This document shows, one piece after another, positions 37,216 to 45,346 of a DNA stretch of 64,000 nt; position 1 is the stretch's first letter, and each line of letters starts with the position of its first letter. The notes below the pieces were generated by a model. It was not told the DNA's origin and ran no database searches. It was given only the letters and a program-made list of their open reading frames with translations. Both the position numbers and the translations under genes were made by a program. Source of the DNA: Macondimonas sp045864775 (GTDB lineage: Bacteria; Pseudomonadota; Gammaproteobacteria; UBA5335). The stretch is taken from positions 992,001 to 1,056,000 of the forward strand of contig BTVR01000002.1 of the NCBI GenBank assembly GCA_045864775.1, given 5' to 3'.

Positions 37216-37593
37216 AGAGGAGTCGGCCGATAAGCCGGGTTCTGTCGGGGACAGTCATTCATCTGGGATGCGCGTCGCCGCGCACCTCGAGCGATCCACC
37301 CGGGAACAGCGCACGGGCCGCGCGCCGGAGCATGACGCTCCGCGTTCCCCTATTCGATCTTGCTCCGGATGGGGTTTACCGTGCCGCCGTGTGTTGCCAC
37401 CGGCGCGGTGCGCTCTTACCGCACCTTTTCACCCTTGCCCGGCCTGAAGGCCGTCGGCGGTCTGTTTTCTGTGGCACTTTCCGTCGGCTCGCGCCGCCCA
37501 GGCATTACCTGGCATCCCGCCCTGCGGAGCCCGGACTTTCCTCCCCGCCGGCCCGCGGGGGTTCGGCGGAGCGACTGTCTGGCCGACTCCGCC
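37216..37593 (-). ncRNA. rnpB: RNase P RNA, bacterial class A
   Basis: The minus strand carries the catalytic RNA of RNase P, which trims tRNA 5' leaders. Diagnostic segments are GAGGAAAGTCCGGGCTCC near the 5' end, the GGTAAGAGCGCACCG core, GGCACGGTAAACCCCATCC and AGATGAATGACTGTCC. CGACAGAACCCGGCTTATCGG follows near the 3' end (given in pieces). The terminal P1 helix is visible: GAGTCGGCC near 37583-37591 pairs with GGCCGACTC near 37219-37228. The exact ends are set by this helix and could shift by a few bases. The length of about 378 nt suits class A. It lies between rsmI and mraZ. Confidence 0.96.
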
Positions 37594-37597
37594 GACC

Positions 37598-37603
37598 ATT
37601 ATA
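37598..37603 (-). promoter_or_regulatory. rnpB promoter -10 element
   Basis: A perfect TATAAT on the minus strand ends 4 bp before the predicted 5' end of RNase P RNA and lies just past the rsmI stop codon. The -35 region, inside rsmI, is a poor match. The perfect hexamer and exact position support a dedicated rnpB promoter. Confidence 0.6.
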
Positions 37604-37605
37604 TT

Positions 37606-38490
37606 TCATTCCATAGCGCGCAGGGCGACGGCGCGGGCATACCACTGCGCGCGACCGCCGCCGAACCACCGGTCCATCAACCGAGCGAGCTGAGACGCCG
37701 GCAGCTGCGCCGCAAGATCGATCAAGATGCGCTCGGCTTCGAGCCCTCCATCCGGCTGGTAAGTTGGCGCCGTCGCGCCCGCCACCATCAGGACACACTC
37801 CCCGCGCGGCGCTTCGGCCTGCTGCTCGATGCCGGCCCGGACCTCCGCCAGCGTGCCTCTGTAAAAAGTCTCGAAGCGCTTGGTGATTTCGCGCCCCACG
37901 CAGGCGATCCGCGCCGCGCCCAACACCTGTGCACAATCGTCCAGCGCATCGATCAAACGGCGCGGGGATTCGTAAAACACCAGCGTGCGCGGCTCACGAG
38001 CCAACCCTTGCAGCTGCGCGCGGCGCGCCGCCGAGCGCGCCGGTAGAAAGCCTTCGAACACAAAGCGATCCGTCGGCAGACCGCTGACGGACAGGGCGGC
38101 AATCGCCGCGCACGGTCCGGGGACAGGACTGAGCGGCAGACCGGCTGCCGCCGCCGCATGAACAAGGCCGTAACCCGGGTCGCTGATGAGCGGGGTGCCG
38201 GCATCGCTGACCACCGCAATGGCCGCGCCGCTGCGCAGCCGTTCCACCAATCCGGGGACCTGCCTGCCTTCATTGTGCTCATGCAGCGAGACCAGCGGCG
38301 TGCGGACACCGAAATGCGTCAGCAGCGCGCGGGTATGTCGCGTGTCTTCAGCTGCGATCAGATCGACCTCCCGAAGCACCGCAAGCGCCCGCGGTGACAG
38401 GTCGGCCAGGTGTCCGATCGGAGTTGCCACCACGTACAGAACGCCCGGCGTGACGTTCGCCTTTTGCGTTGACATCGCTTCATCGGTCAC
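37606..38490 (-). CDS. rsmI: 16S rRNA 2'-O-ribose C1402 methyltransferase RsmI
   Basis: This 294-residue tetrapyrrole-methylase-fold enzyme methylates the ribose of C1402 of 16S rRNA. Motifs: LYVVATPIGHLADLSPRAL, IAAEDTRHTRALL, VSDAGTPLISDPGYGLV, PVPGPCAAIAALSVSGLP, FVFEGFLP and VFYESPRRL. The start is taken as GTG at 38490 because GGAG lies 6 bp upstream; an ATG at 38475 is the alternative. It diverges from lpoA with almost no intergenic space, the same arrangement as in E. coli and Pseudomonas. Its stop abuts the rnpB promoter. Confidence 0.97.
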   Translation of the reverse strand: MTDEAMSTQKANVTPGVLYVVATPIGHLADLSPRALAVLREVDLIAAEDTRHTRALLTHFGVRTPLVSLHEHNEGRQVPGLVERLRSGAAIAVVSDAGTPLISDPGYGLVHAAAAAGLPLSPVPGPCAAIAALSVSGLPTDRFVFEGFLPARSAARRAQLQGLAREPRTLVFYESPRRLIDALDDCAQVLGAARIACVGREITKRFETFYRGTLAEVRAGIEQQAEAPRGECVLMVAGATAPTYQPDGGLEAERILIDLAAQLPASQLARLMDRWFGGGRAQWYARAVALRAME

Positions 38491-38498
38491 CGGATACT
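38469..38498 (+). promoter_or_regulatory. Promoter of lpoA-yraN inside the rsmI start region
   Basis: A perfect -35 TTGACA (38469-38474) is followed after 18 bp by GATACT (38493-38498, 4 of 6 matches). It reads toward lpoA and overlaps the first codons of rsmI on the opposite strand. Transcription would begin near 38505. Confidence 0.55.
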
Positions 38499-38534
38499 CC
38501 GTCGCGCATGCTCCGTCCCGCCTCGTTCCGCGCC

Positions 38535-39971
38535 ATGCGGCCTACTCGCATCTGCAGCCTCACGGCCGCAGCCGCCCTGCTGTGGGCTTGCGGCCCCGCC
38601 CCCGGCGCCCAACCGCAACGTCTATCCACCCTTCCAAAGCCGTCTCAGCCGGCCGCTGCCCCAGCGGACCGGCGCATCGAGCAAGGCCTCGCCGCGGCAG
38701 AATCGGCTCTGCAGCGCGGGCAGGTCGCAATGGCCGAAGCCGAGCTGCGGCTGCTCGAGACCGAGCCCGGCACGCCCGACCAACAGGCGCGGTACGCGCT
38801 GCTGGTGGCCGAAACCCTGATTGCCGCGGGCCGCCCGCACGACGCCGAGCGGTGGCTGATGCGGCGCACCGACGCATTGCCGCCGGCCTTGCGGGCGCGT
38901 CATGCCGCGGCGCTGCGGCGGGCGGCGGAAACGCCCCGCGACTCCACGCCCCCAGCCGTGGCGCCGCCCGCTGCCGCAGCCCCGAGCAGTTCGCTTGTCG
39001 TCGCGCTCCTGCCTCGCAGTGGCCGCTGGGCCAGCGCCGCCGCGGCCATACAGGACGGCATGCTGCGGGCGTACTTCGAAACGCCCTCCGAGCAGCGCGC
39101 GCGCTTACGGTTTCCTCGCATCGATGACGCGCCGGAAGGCGCGATGACCGCGACGCAGCACGCACTGACCGGCGCGGCGCGCGGGATCATCGGTCCGCTC
39201 GACAAGGCGCTGATCGAGCGCGTCGCGGCGCGGATTTCCCCCGATGTGCCCATGCTCGCACTCAACCACATCGATCGCGCACGGCCGGGGCTGTTTCAGT
39301 TCGCTCTGGCGCCCGAGGATGAGGCGCGCATCGTCGCGGAGCAGGCGTTGGCACTCGGGCATCGGAACGCGTGGGTGATCGTCTCGGCCGACGAGTGGGG
39401 CGACCGGCACCGCGCGGCGTTCCAGGAACGATTCCTGTTCGGCGGAGGACGAATTCATACCGCCACCCGTTACGACCCCAAGCGTACCGATTTCCAGGAC
39501 GTTTTGCGCGCGGGACTGCAGCGGTCGAGCGAGGTCGATATGCTCTTCCTCGCCGCCACGCCGTCCGCAGCGGCGGCGCTGTGCCCGCAGCTGCGTTTCC
39601 TGGGTGCCGGCACGCTCCCGATCTACGCGACGTCGGCGATCAACACTGAAGCGCTGTCGGCCGTTGGCCGAGACCTCGAGGGGATCAACTTCCCGGACCT
39701 GCCCTGGCTGATCGACGCGCCAATCGCGCCGCGCGGGGCAGCGCCTTCCCTGCGCCTCCAGGCTTTTGGCATCGACGCCTATCGCCTCTGGCGGAAAATT
39801 CAGAACCATGAGGGCCCCGGACTGCAGCTCACTGGTGCCACAGGCGAATTGCGCGTCGATACCGACGGCAGGCTGCACCGCATGGCACTCCCCTGGGCAC
39901 ACATCGCTCAAGGCGAGATCAAAGCGGGACTGGCCCGGAGTGCCTCCGGAGCGGCGTCGCGACAGCCATGA
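38535..39971 (+). CDS. lpoA: Penicillin-binding protein activator, LpoA-like lipoprotein
   Basis: This protein of about 478 residues begins with a lipoprotein signal (MRPTRICSLTAAAALLWAC, lipid-anchored Cys 19). A short helical, TPR-like region (about 35-130) and a C-terminal periplasmic-binding-protein-like domain (about 155-460) with VVALLPRSGRWASAA and GIIGPLDKALIE follow. LpoA activates PBP1a from the outer membrane; its presumed partner mrcA is in this window. It is shorter than E. coli LpoA (about 680), mainly in the N-terminal part. An ATG at 38508 is an alternative start, but the predicted transcription start near 38505 favours 38535. Neither has a good ribosome-binding site. Confidence 0.88.
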   Translation: MRPTRICSLTAAAALLWACGPAPGAQPQRLSTLPKPSQPAAAPADRRIEQGLAAAESALQRGQVAMAEAELRLLETEPGTPDQQARYALLVAETLIAAGRPHDAERWLMRRTDALPPALRARHAAALRRAAETPRDSTPPAVAPPAAAAPSSSLVVALLPRSGRWASAAAAIQDGMLRAYFETPSEQRARLRFPRIDDAPEGAMTATQHALTGAARGIIGPLDKALIERVAARISPDVPMLALNHIDRARPGLFQFALAPEDEARIVAEQALALGHRNAWVIVSADEWGDRHRAAFQERFLFGGGRIHTATRYDPKRTDFQDVLRAGLQRSSEVDMLFLAATPSAAAALCPQLRFLGAGTLPIYATSAINTEALSAVGRDLEGINFPDLPWLIDAPIAPRGAAPSLRLQAFGIDAYRLWRKIQNHEGPGLQLTGATGELRVDTDGRLHRMALPWAHIAQGEIKAGLARSASGAASRQP

Positions 39972-40327
39972 CACGACGCCCCGACCCGGCAGAAGACCTC
40001 GCCCTCTCTCATCTCGAACGACGGGGTCTGATTCTGATCGCCCGCAACCATGCGTGCCGCGGCGGCGAGATCGACCTGATCATGCAGGACGGAGCGACGC
40101 TGGTCTTCATCGAAGTCCGGCACCGGACGCGGCCCGAATTCGGTACACCCGAGGAGACCGTCGGCATCGGCAAGCAGCGCCGGCTCTTGCTGGCTGCCCA
40201 GCACTATCTCCTCAGCAACCCCGCGCGGGCGGACCGGCCGATGCGCTTCGACGTGGTCGCGCTCTGTGGGCCACTGGTCCGCGCCGAGTTCCGCTGGATT
40301 CGCAACGCCTTTACCGGGACCGGCTGA
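39968..40327 (+). CDS. yraN: YraN/UPF0102 family nuclease-like protein
   Basis: This 119-residue small protein has a Holliday-junction-resolvase-like fold. It has the conserved GGEIDLIMQDGATLVFIEVRHR core, which in parts (GGEIDLI and FIEVRHR) gives the E-D-E-x-R pattern of PD-(D/E)XK nucleases, although the third position is Arg rather than Lys, as is normal in gammaproteobacterial YraN. Its function is not established. It overlaps the lpoA stop (ATGA) and is convergent with sspB. Confidence 0.93.
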   Translation: MTRRPDPAEDLALSHLERRGLILIARNHACRGGEIDLIMQDGATLVFIEVRHRTRPEFGTPEETVGIGKQRRLLLAAQHYLLSNPARADRPMRFDVVALCGPLVRAEFRWIRNAFTGTG

Positions 40328-40351
40328 CGCTCGCTCCGACCGCACGCCGAC

Positions 40352-40750
40352 TCACTTGACGACGCTCAACCGGGCACGGGGACCAGCGCCGCCGCTCGGT
40401 TCGGTGGGTGCAGGATCCGATGGCGGCGGATCGTCTCCCTCATCTGTCGCGGTAAACATGAGCCCCTGTCCGTTTTCGCGGGCGTAGATCGCAAGGACCG
40501 CGCGCGGCGGGAAGCGGATGTGCCTTTCCTGGCCGTTGAACCGCGCCGAGAAGGCGATCAGGTCGTTGGCGAGACGCAAGTGGTGGACCGCCATGGGCGC
40601 TACGTTCAGCACGACCTGGCCATCGCGGATCACTTCGCTCGGCACCTCCACACCTGCCTGCGTACAATCGACCAGCAGATGGGGGGTCATGCCGCTATCG
40701 CAGATCCATTCATGCAGCGCGCGCACCAGATAGGGTTTTCGCGAAATCAT
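40352..40750 (-). CDS. sspB: ClpXP protease specificity-enhancing factor SspB
   Basis: This 132-residue SspB delivers ssrA-tagged proteins to the ClpXP protease. The N-terminal domain starts with SRKPYLVRALHEWICDSGMTPHLLVD, quoted in parts: the PYLxRAxxEWxxDxGxTPHLLVD pattern is diagnostic. It is followed by a disordered acidic/proline tail. The protein ends ARLSVVK, matching the C-terminal ClpX-docking motif of E. coli SspB (ending LRVVK). It lies 8 bp after sspA. An in-frame upstream extension lies inside sspA and was rejected. Confidence 0.96.
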   Translation of the reverse strand: MISRKPYLVRALHEWICDSGMTPHLLVDCTQAGVEVPSEVIRDGQVVLNVAPMAVHHLRLANDLIAFSARFNGQERHIRFPPRAVLAIYARENGQGLMFTATDEGDDPPPSDPAPTEPSGGAGPRARLSVVK

Positions 40751-40758
40751 TCGGGTAC

Positions 40759-41397
40759 TCAGAACTGCCCCGAGCGTCGCGCACCATGGGCCGGCGCAAG
40801 GGCATGGTTGAACGCCGGGCGCGCAAAAACGCGTTCGGCATAGTCGTGGAGCAGGTCGAGCGAAGCCGTCCACTCGATGCCGCACTGGGGCAGCCGCCAC
40901 AGCAATGGCGCCATGGTGACATCGACGAGGGAAAACTCGTGGCCCAGAAAATAGGGCGGCTGAGAAAACAGTCGCTGGGTTTCTTCCAGTGAGGTCCGCA
41001 AACGATGGGTCAGTGCTTCGCGCGTTGCCCCGTCCGGCCGTTCCATCAGTGCGGCGGCCAGCGGATACCAGTCCCGCTCCATGCGCATCATGGCCAGTCG
41101 AAAACGGCCTCGGGAAGCGGGATCGACAGGCATGAGCGGCGGATGAGGGAAGCGCTCGTCGAGGTATTCCAGAATGATGCGCGTGTCGTAGAGGATCAGA
41201 TCGCGGTCGATGAAGGTCGGAACGGTGCCGTAGGGATTGAGATCCAGCAGATCCTCGCGAATCCGCTCCGGATCGGGATAGAGGATCTCGCATGCGACCC
41301 CCTTCTCCGCCAGGATCAGCCGTATCCGGTGGCAGTCGAGGCAGTCGGCCTTTGCAAAAAGGGTCATGCTGGAACGGCGCGCTGCGGCTGAAACCAT
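40759..41397 (-). CDS. sspA: Stringent starvation protein A
   Basis: This 212-residue protein has a glutathione-transferase fold. It lacks transferase activity and binds RNA polymerase, aiding survival in stationary phase and acid stress in E. coli. The N-terminal thioredoxin-like domain begins RSSMTLFAKADCLDCHRIRL in pattern, and LAEKGVACEILYPDPE and NPYGTVPTFIDRDLILYDT follow. The start at 41397 gives exactly the E. coli length and a GAGGGG ribosome-binding site 10 bp upstream; the shorter ATG at 41367 is less likely. It is followed by sspB and preceded by the bc1 operon. Confidence 0.96.
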   Translation of the reverse strand: MVSAAARRSSMTLFAKADCLDCHRIRLILAEKGVACEILYPDPERIREDLLDLNPYGTVPTFIDRDLILYDTRIILEYLDERFPHPPLMPVDPASRGRFRLAMMRMERDWYPLAAALMERPDGATREALTHRLRTSLEETQRLFSQPPYFLGHEFSLVDVTMAPLLWRLPQCGIEWTASLDLLHDYAERVFARPAFNHALAPAHGARRSGQF

Positions 41398-41484
41398 CGG
41401 CTGATGCCCCTCAATCCCGCCTGACCGAAGGGGCAGGGCGCGCGAGAATGGGCGCCATGCCCCCAACTTCCAGAATCGATGCGC

Positions 41485-42249
41485 TCAGTGCACGTCTTTC
41501 CAGTAATCCTTCTTGAGCAGATAGGCCAGCACACCGAACACGGCCAGGAACGACAGGACCCACACACCCACGCCGGTGCGCTTGAGTTGCGCCGGCTCGG
41601 CCACGTAACTCATGTAGGCCACCAGGTCCCGCACAGCCCGGTCGTACTCTTCGGGCGTCAATGCGCCTTCCGTCACCTGCTCGAACGGTGACTCCGTGGC
41701 ATCGCCGTGCCCTTCCGACTGTCCGCCGGCCTCGCCGTGATGTCCGCCCGCCGCTTTCAATGCCTGCCAGCCCTGCAGTTCCCAGAGCACGTGGGGCATG
41801 CCGACATCCTTGAACACCAGATTGTTCACGCCGGTCGGCTTGGCTGGATCGAGATAGAAGGACTTGAGGTAGGTATAGACCCAGTCGGCGCCTCGCTGAC
41901 GCGCCGTGAGCGTCAGATCAGGCGGCGCTTTGCCGAACCACACAGCCGCATCCTTGGCCGGCATGGCGACGGTCATGGTTTCGCCGATCTTCTCGCCGGC
42001 GAACATCAGGTTCTCGGTCGCGAGGTCCACCGGCAGCCTGAGATCCTGGGCCATGCGGGAATACCGCATGTACTGCGCCGAGTGGCAGCTCAGACAATAG
42101 TTGTTGAACAGCTGGGCGCCCCGCTGCAAGGACTGCACATTGCCGACATCGATGTTGGCCGATTCCAGATGAACGCCGGCGCTCGAAGCCGAGGCCATCC
42201 AGGGCAGCACCGACAGCCCGATCGCGGCGACATATTTGCGAATGTTCAT
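41485..42249 (-). CDS. petC: Ubiquinol-cytochrome c reductase, cytochrome c1 subunit
   Basis: This 254-residue protein has a cleavable signal (about 1-22, ending ASASSA), a haem-c site CLSCH in NYCLSCHSAQYMRYSR, and a C-terminal transmembrane anchor (about 228-246) with a short basic tail. Cytochrome c1 takes electrons from the Rieske protein and passes them to soluble cytochrome c. The sequence between about 178 and 205 is rich in His, Gly and Glu (GGHHGEAGGQSEGHGD), a variable loop. It is the last gene of the petABC operon, 15 bp after petB. Confidence 0.97.
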   Translation of the reverse strand: MNIRKYVAAIGLSVLPWMASASSAGVHLESANIDVGNVQSLQRGAQLFNNYCLSCHSAQYMRYSRMAQDLRLPVDLATENLMFAGEKIGETMTVAMPAKDAAVWFGKAPPDLTLTARQRGADWVYTYLKSFYLDPAKPTGVNNLVFKDVGMPHVLWELQGWQALKAAGGHHGEAGGQSEGHGDATESPFEQVTEGALTPEEYDRAVRDLVAYMSYVAEPAQLKRTGVGVWVLSFLAVFGVLAYLLKKDYWKDVH

Positions 42250-42264
42250 CAGTGCTCCCTTCTG

Positions 42265-43506
42265 TCAGGTCAGCCGATCGGGGACGGGCTTGGTCGAATC
42301 CAGCCGGCTATAGAACGGCATGGCCAGGAAGAACAGGAAATAGATCACCGAGAGCACGCGAGCCATCAGGGTGTAAGTCGGGCTCGGCGGATTCATCCCG
42401 AGATAGCCCAGCCCCAGAAAGCTGATCACGAACAGCGTCAATGCGATTTTGTAGATGGGCCCCTTGTAGCGAATGGACCGCACTTTCGAACGATCGAGCC
42501 AAGGCAGAAGGGCCAGGATCATCACCGCTCCGCCCATGCCGATGACGCCGCCGAGCTTGTTCGGGATCGCGCGCAGGATGGCGTAGAAGGGCGTGAAGTA
42601 CCACACCGGGGCGATGTGCTCGGGCGTCTGCAGGGGGTCGGCGGCCTGGAAGTTGGCATGCTCCAGGAAATAACCGCCGAACTCCGGCGCAAAGAAGATG
42701 ATCACTGCGGCGATGGCCAGGAAGATCACCACGCCGAAGACGTCTTTCACGGTGTAGTAGGGATGGAAGGGGATGCCGTCGACCGGAATGCCGTTGGCAT
42801 CTTCATTGTCGTGAATTTCGATGCCGTCCGGATTGTTGGAACCAACCTCGTGCAGCGCCATGAGGTGCGCCACGACCAATCCCAGCAATACCAGCGGCAT
42901 GGCGATGACGTGCAGCGCGAAGAAGCGGTTGAGCGTGGCATCGGACACCACGAAGTCGCCGCGGATGAACTGGGACAGGGCTTCGCCAACCACAGGCACG
43001 GCGCCGAACAGCGAGATGATCACCTGCGCGCCCCAGTAGGACATCTGACCCCAGGGGAGCAGATAGCCCATGAAGGCCTCACCCATCAGGACCAGATAGA
43101 TCAGCACGCCGAAGATCCACACCAGTTCGCGCGGCTTGCGGTAGGAACCGTAAAGCAGGCCGCGGAACATGTGCAGGTAGACCACGACGAAGAACAGCGA
43201 GGCGCCGGTCGAATGCATGTAACGGATCAGCCAGCCCCAGCTGACGTCACGCATGATGTACTCGACCGAGGCGAATGCGTCGTGCGCGCTGGGCTTGTAG
43301 TTCATGGTCAACCACACGCCGGTCAGCAACTGGTTGACGAGCACCACGAGCGCGAGGCTGCCGAAGAAATACCAGAAATTGAAGTTCTTGGGGGCGTAGT
43401 ATTCCGACGCCTGCTCCTTCCACATCTTGGTGACGGGAAGGCGTGCATCGACCCAATCCAGACCCCAGAGCATCAGCTCACGGGCGTTGTTCACCACACC
43501 GCGCAT
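42265..43506 (-). CDS. petB: Ubiquinol-cytochrome c reductase, cytochrome b subunit
   Basis: This 413-residue integral membrane subunit carries haems bL and bH and both quinone sites. The haem-ligand histidine pairs are in YMHSTGASLFFVVVYLHMF and FFALHVIAMPLVLLGLVVAH. The Qo-site motif reads PVWY (EHIAPVWYFTPFY) instead of the PEWY of mitochondria. The start at 43506 shares one base with the Rieske stop (TGATG), so translation is coupled. Confidence 0.97.
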   Translation of the reverse strand: MRGVVNNARELMLWGLDWVDARLPVTKMWKEQASEYYAPKNFNFWYFFGSLALVVLVNQLLTGVWLTMNYKPSAHDAFASVEYIMRDVSWGWLIRYMHSTGASLFFVVVYLHMFRGLLYGSYRKPRELVWIFGVLIYLVLMGEAFMGYLLPWGQMSYWGAQVIISLFGAVPVVGEALSQFIRGDFVVSDATLNRFFALHVIAMPLVLLGLVVAHLMALHEVGSNNPDGIEIHDNEDANGIPVDGIPFHPYYTVKDVFGVVIFLAIAAVIIFFAPEFGGYFLEHANFQAADPLQTPEHIAPVWYFTPFYAILRAIPNKLGGVIGMGGAVMILALLPWLDRSKVRSIRYKGPIYKIALTLFVISFLGLGYLGMNPPSPTYTLMARVLSVIYFLFFLAMPFYSRLDSTKPVPDRLT

Positions 43507-44102
43507 CAGGCCGCTCCTTTGTCGTCGCCGATCACGATTCGGCTGTCGCCCGCAAAGCGATGGGGCGGCACCGCCATGTTGAGCGGCGCCGGTACGCCGG
43601 CGAATACACGGCCCGCGAGATCGAACCGCGAGCCGTGGCAGGGGCAGAAAAACCCGCCTGGCCAGTTTCCGCCGAGATCGCTCGCGCCCGTCTCCGGCCG
43701 GTAGGTCGGCGAGCATCCCAGATGCGTACACAGGCCGACCAGCACCAGATATTCGGGCTTGATGGACCGGTAGGTGTTCTTGGCATAACCGGGCTGCTGA
43801 TCCTGATCGGAATTGGGATCCCGCAGTTCTCCCGCGATGCCGTCCAGCTTGGCGAGCATTTCGGGCGTGCGTCTCACGACCCAGACCGGCTTGCCCCGCC
43901 ACTCCACCGTCATTCGCGCCCCGGGCTCCAACTTGCCGATTTCGACTTCCACCGGGGCGCCGGCCGCTTCGGCACGCGCACTGGGCTGCATGGCCGCGAT
44001 GAAAGGATAGACGCCAAAGGCCGCGCCTGCGCCGCCGACCGCCACCGTCGCGACGGTGAGAAAGCGTCGCCGACTGGTGTCGACACCCCCGTCATTGCTC
44101 AT
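43506..44102 (-). CDS. petA: Ubiquinol-cytochrome c reductase, Rieske iron-sulfur subunit
   Basis: This 198-residue Rieske protein has a twin-arginine-type signal anchor (SRRRFLTVA, about 11-19) that stays uncleaved as the membrane helix. The 2Fe-2S cluster ligands are in CTHLGC and CPCHGSRFD. It oxidises ubiquinol at the Qo site together with cytochrome b. The start at 44102 follows GGAGA by 10 bp; the upstream in-frame ATG at 44123 is less likely. It heads the petABC operon, with a candidate promoter at 44214-44242. Confidence 0.97.
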   Translation of the reverse strand: MSNDGGVDTSRRRFLTVATVAVGGAGAAFGVYPFIAAMQPSARAEAAGAPVEVEIGKLEPGARMTVEWRGKPVWVVRRTPEMLAKLDGIAGELRDPNSDQDQQPGYAKNTYRSIKPEYLVLVGLCTHLGCSPTYRPETGASDLGGNWPGGFFCPCHGSRFDLAGRVFAGVPAPLNMAVPPHRFAGDSRIVIGDDKGAA

Positions 44103-44213
44103 TCGTGGGATTCTCCATAGCAACTGTCTGCATCGGGAACGACGGGCCGACCTGCCGCCGCCTGCGCATCGTCCCGCCGGAAACCTGCTTGGGCAGGCAA
44201 AAATTCGAGCGCG

Positions 44214-44242
44214 ATTCTACACCTCCGGCCATCCATTGCCTA
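44214..44242 (-). promoter_or_regulatory. Candidate petABC promoter
   Basis: On the minus strand, TAGGCA (44237-44242, 4 of 6) and TAGAAT (44214-44219, 5 of 6) are 17 bp apart. The -35 begins with the stop codon of hisC. Transcription would start near 44207, giving a leader of about 105 nt before petA that includes a small hairpin (CCTGC/GCAGG, 44184-44197). Confidence 0.42.
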
Positions 44243-45346
44243 CTTGCGCCCCGCGGCGTCGAGGCCCCGCGTCAGCGCTTCCAGCAACCGCTCGTTCTCC
44301 TCCGGCCGGCCGACGGTGGCCCGCAGACAGTCGCTCAGCGCCGGATGCGTGCCATCGAGAAGCTTGATGAGGACCCCGTCCGCCTGCAGCTTCTGGTACA
44401 GCACGGGTGCCAAGCCAGCGGGAACCCGGAACAGCAGGAAATTGGCGTCCGACGGATACACCCGAACCCCGGTCAGCGCGCCGAGCCCGGCCGCGAGCCG
44501 CTCGCGCTCCGCGCAGATCGCCTCGGTCTGATGCTGCCATAACGCGGGGTGACGCAGTGCGACCCCCGCCGTGATCTGGGTCAATGAACCAATGTTGTAG
44601 GGCAGGCGCACCTTGTCGAACTGGGCGATCCACTCGGCGGGACCCGCGAGCACGCCCAGACGCAAGCCCGCCAGCCCGGCCTTGGACAGCGTCCGCATCA
44701 CGAGCAGATTCGCCGCGGCGCCAGCCTGCGCCATGAAGCTGTCGGAGGCAAACGGCGCATAGGCCTCGTCGACCACGACGACACCCGGCGCCGCATCCAG
44801 CACCGCGACGACGTCGTCACGTGCGAACAGATTGCCGGTGGGATTGTTGGGATAGGCGAGAAACACGGCCGCCGGCCGGTGGCGCGCGATCGCCGCCAGC
44901 AGCGCCGCCCGGTCCAGACCGAAATCACCGCTGCGCAGCGGGACACCGACGAATTCCACCCCGAGCCAGCGCGCGATCAGCCGGTACATGACGAAGGTGG
45001 GCTCGGGCGCCAGCACGACGGCCCCGGGACGCGCCAGGGCCATGATGATGATCTGGATCAGTTCGTCGGAGCCATTGCCCAACAGGATATCGGCCGCGTC
45101 CGGAATGCCCAGCGCGGCGCGCAGCACGGGCTGCAGACCCTGGGCGCGCGGATCGGGATAACGATTCAACGCGGCGCCGGCGATAACCTCCAGCCAGGGC
45201 TGCATGAGTTCGTCCGGCCAGCCGTAGGGATTTTCCATCGCATCGAGCTTGATCAGCCCGTCTGCCGCATGCACCGGGTAGGGCGCGAGCGCCTGGATCT
45301 CCTCGCGCACGTGATCCCGCGCGCGCGCCGCCGCATCGCGATTCAT
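44240..45346 (-). CDS. hisC: Histidinol-phosphate aminotransferase
   Basis: This 368-residue fold-type I PLP enzyme carries out the transamination step of histidine synthesis. The PLP lysine is in RTLSKAGLAGLRLG. LDAMENPYGWP near the N-terminus, LGNGSDELIQ, YPNNPTGNLF and VVVDEAYAPF are family signatures. It overlaps the hisD stop (ATGA) and closes the murA-hisGDC run. Confidence 0.97.
   Translation of the reverse strand: MNRDAAARARDHVREEIQALAPYPVHAADGLIKLDAMENPYGWPDELMQPWLEVIAGAALNRYPDPRAQGLQPVLRAALGIPDAADILLGNGSDELIQIIIMALARPGAVVLAPEPTFVMYRLIARWLGVEFVGVPLRSGDFGLDRAALLAAIARHRPAAVFLAYPNNPTGNLFARDDVVAVLDAAPGVVVVDEAYAPFASDSFMAQAGAAANLLVMRTLSKAGLAGLRLGVLAGPAEWIAQFDKVRLPYNIGSLTQITAGVALRHPALWQHQTEAICAERERLAAGLGALTGVRVYPSDANFLLFRVPAGLAPVLYQKLQADGVLIKLLDGTHPALSDCLRATVGRPEENERLLEALTRGLDAAGRK

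Noticed and set aside
41707..43704. Long plus-strand open frame antisense to cytochrome b and c1
   Set aside because: It is a GC-bias shadow rich in His, Gln and Asp. The minus-strand cytochrome genes carry all cofactor ligands.
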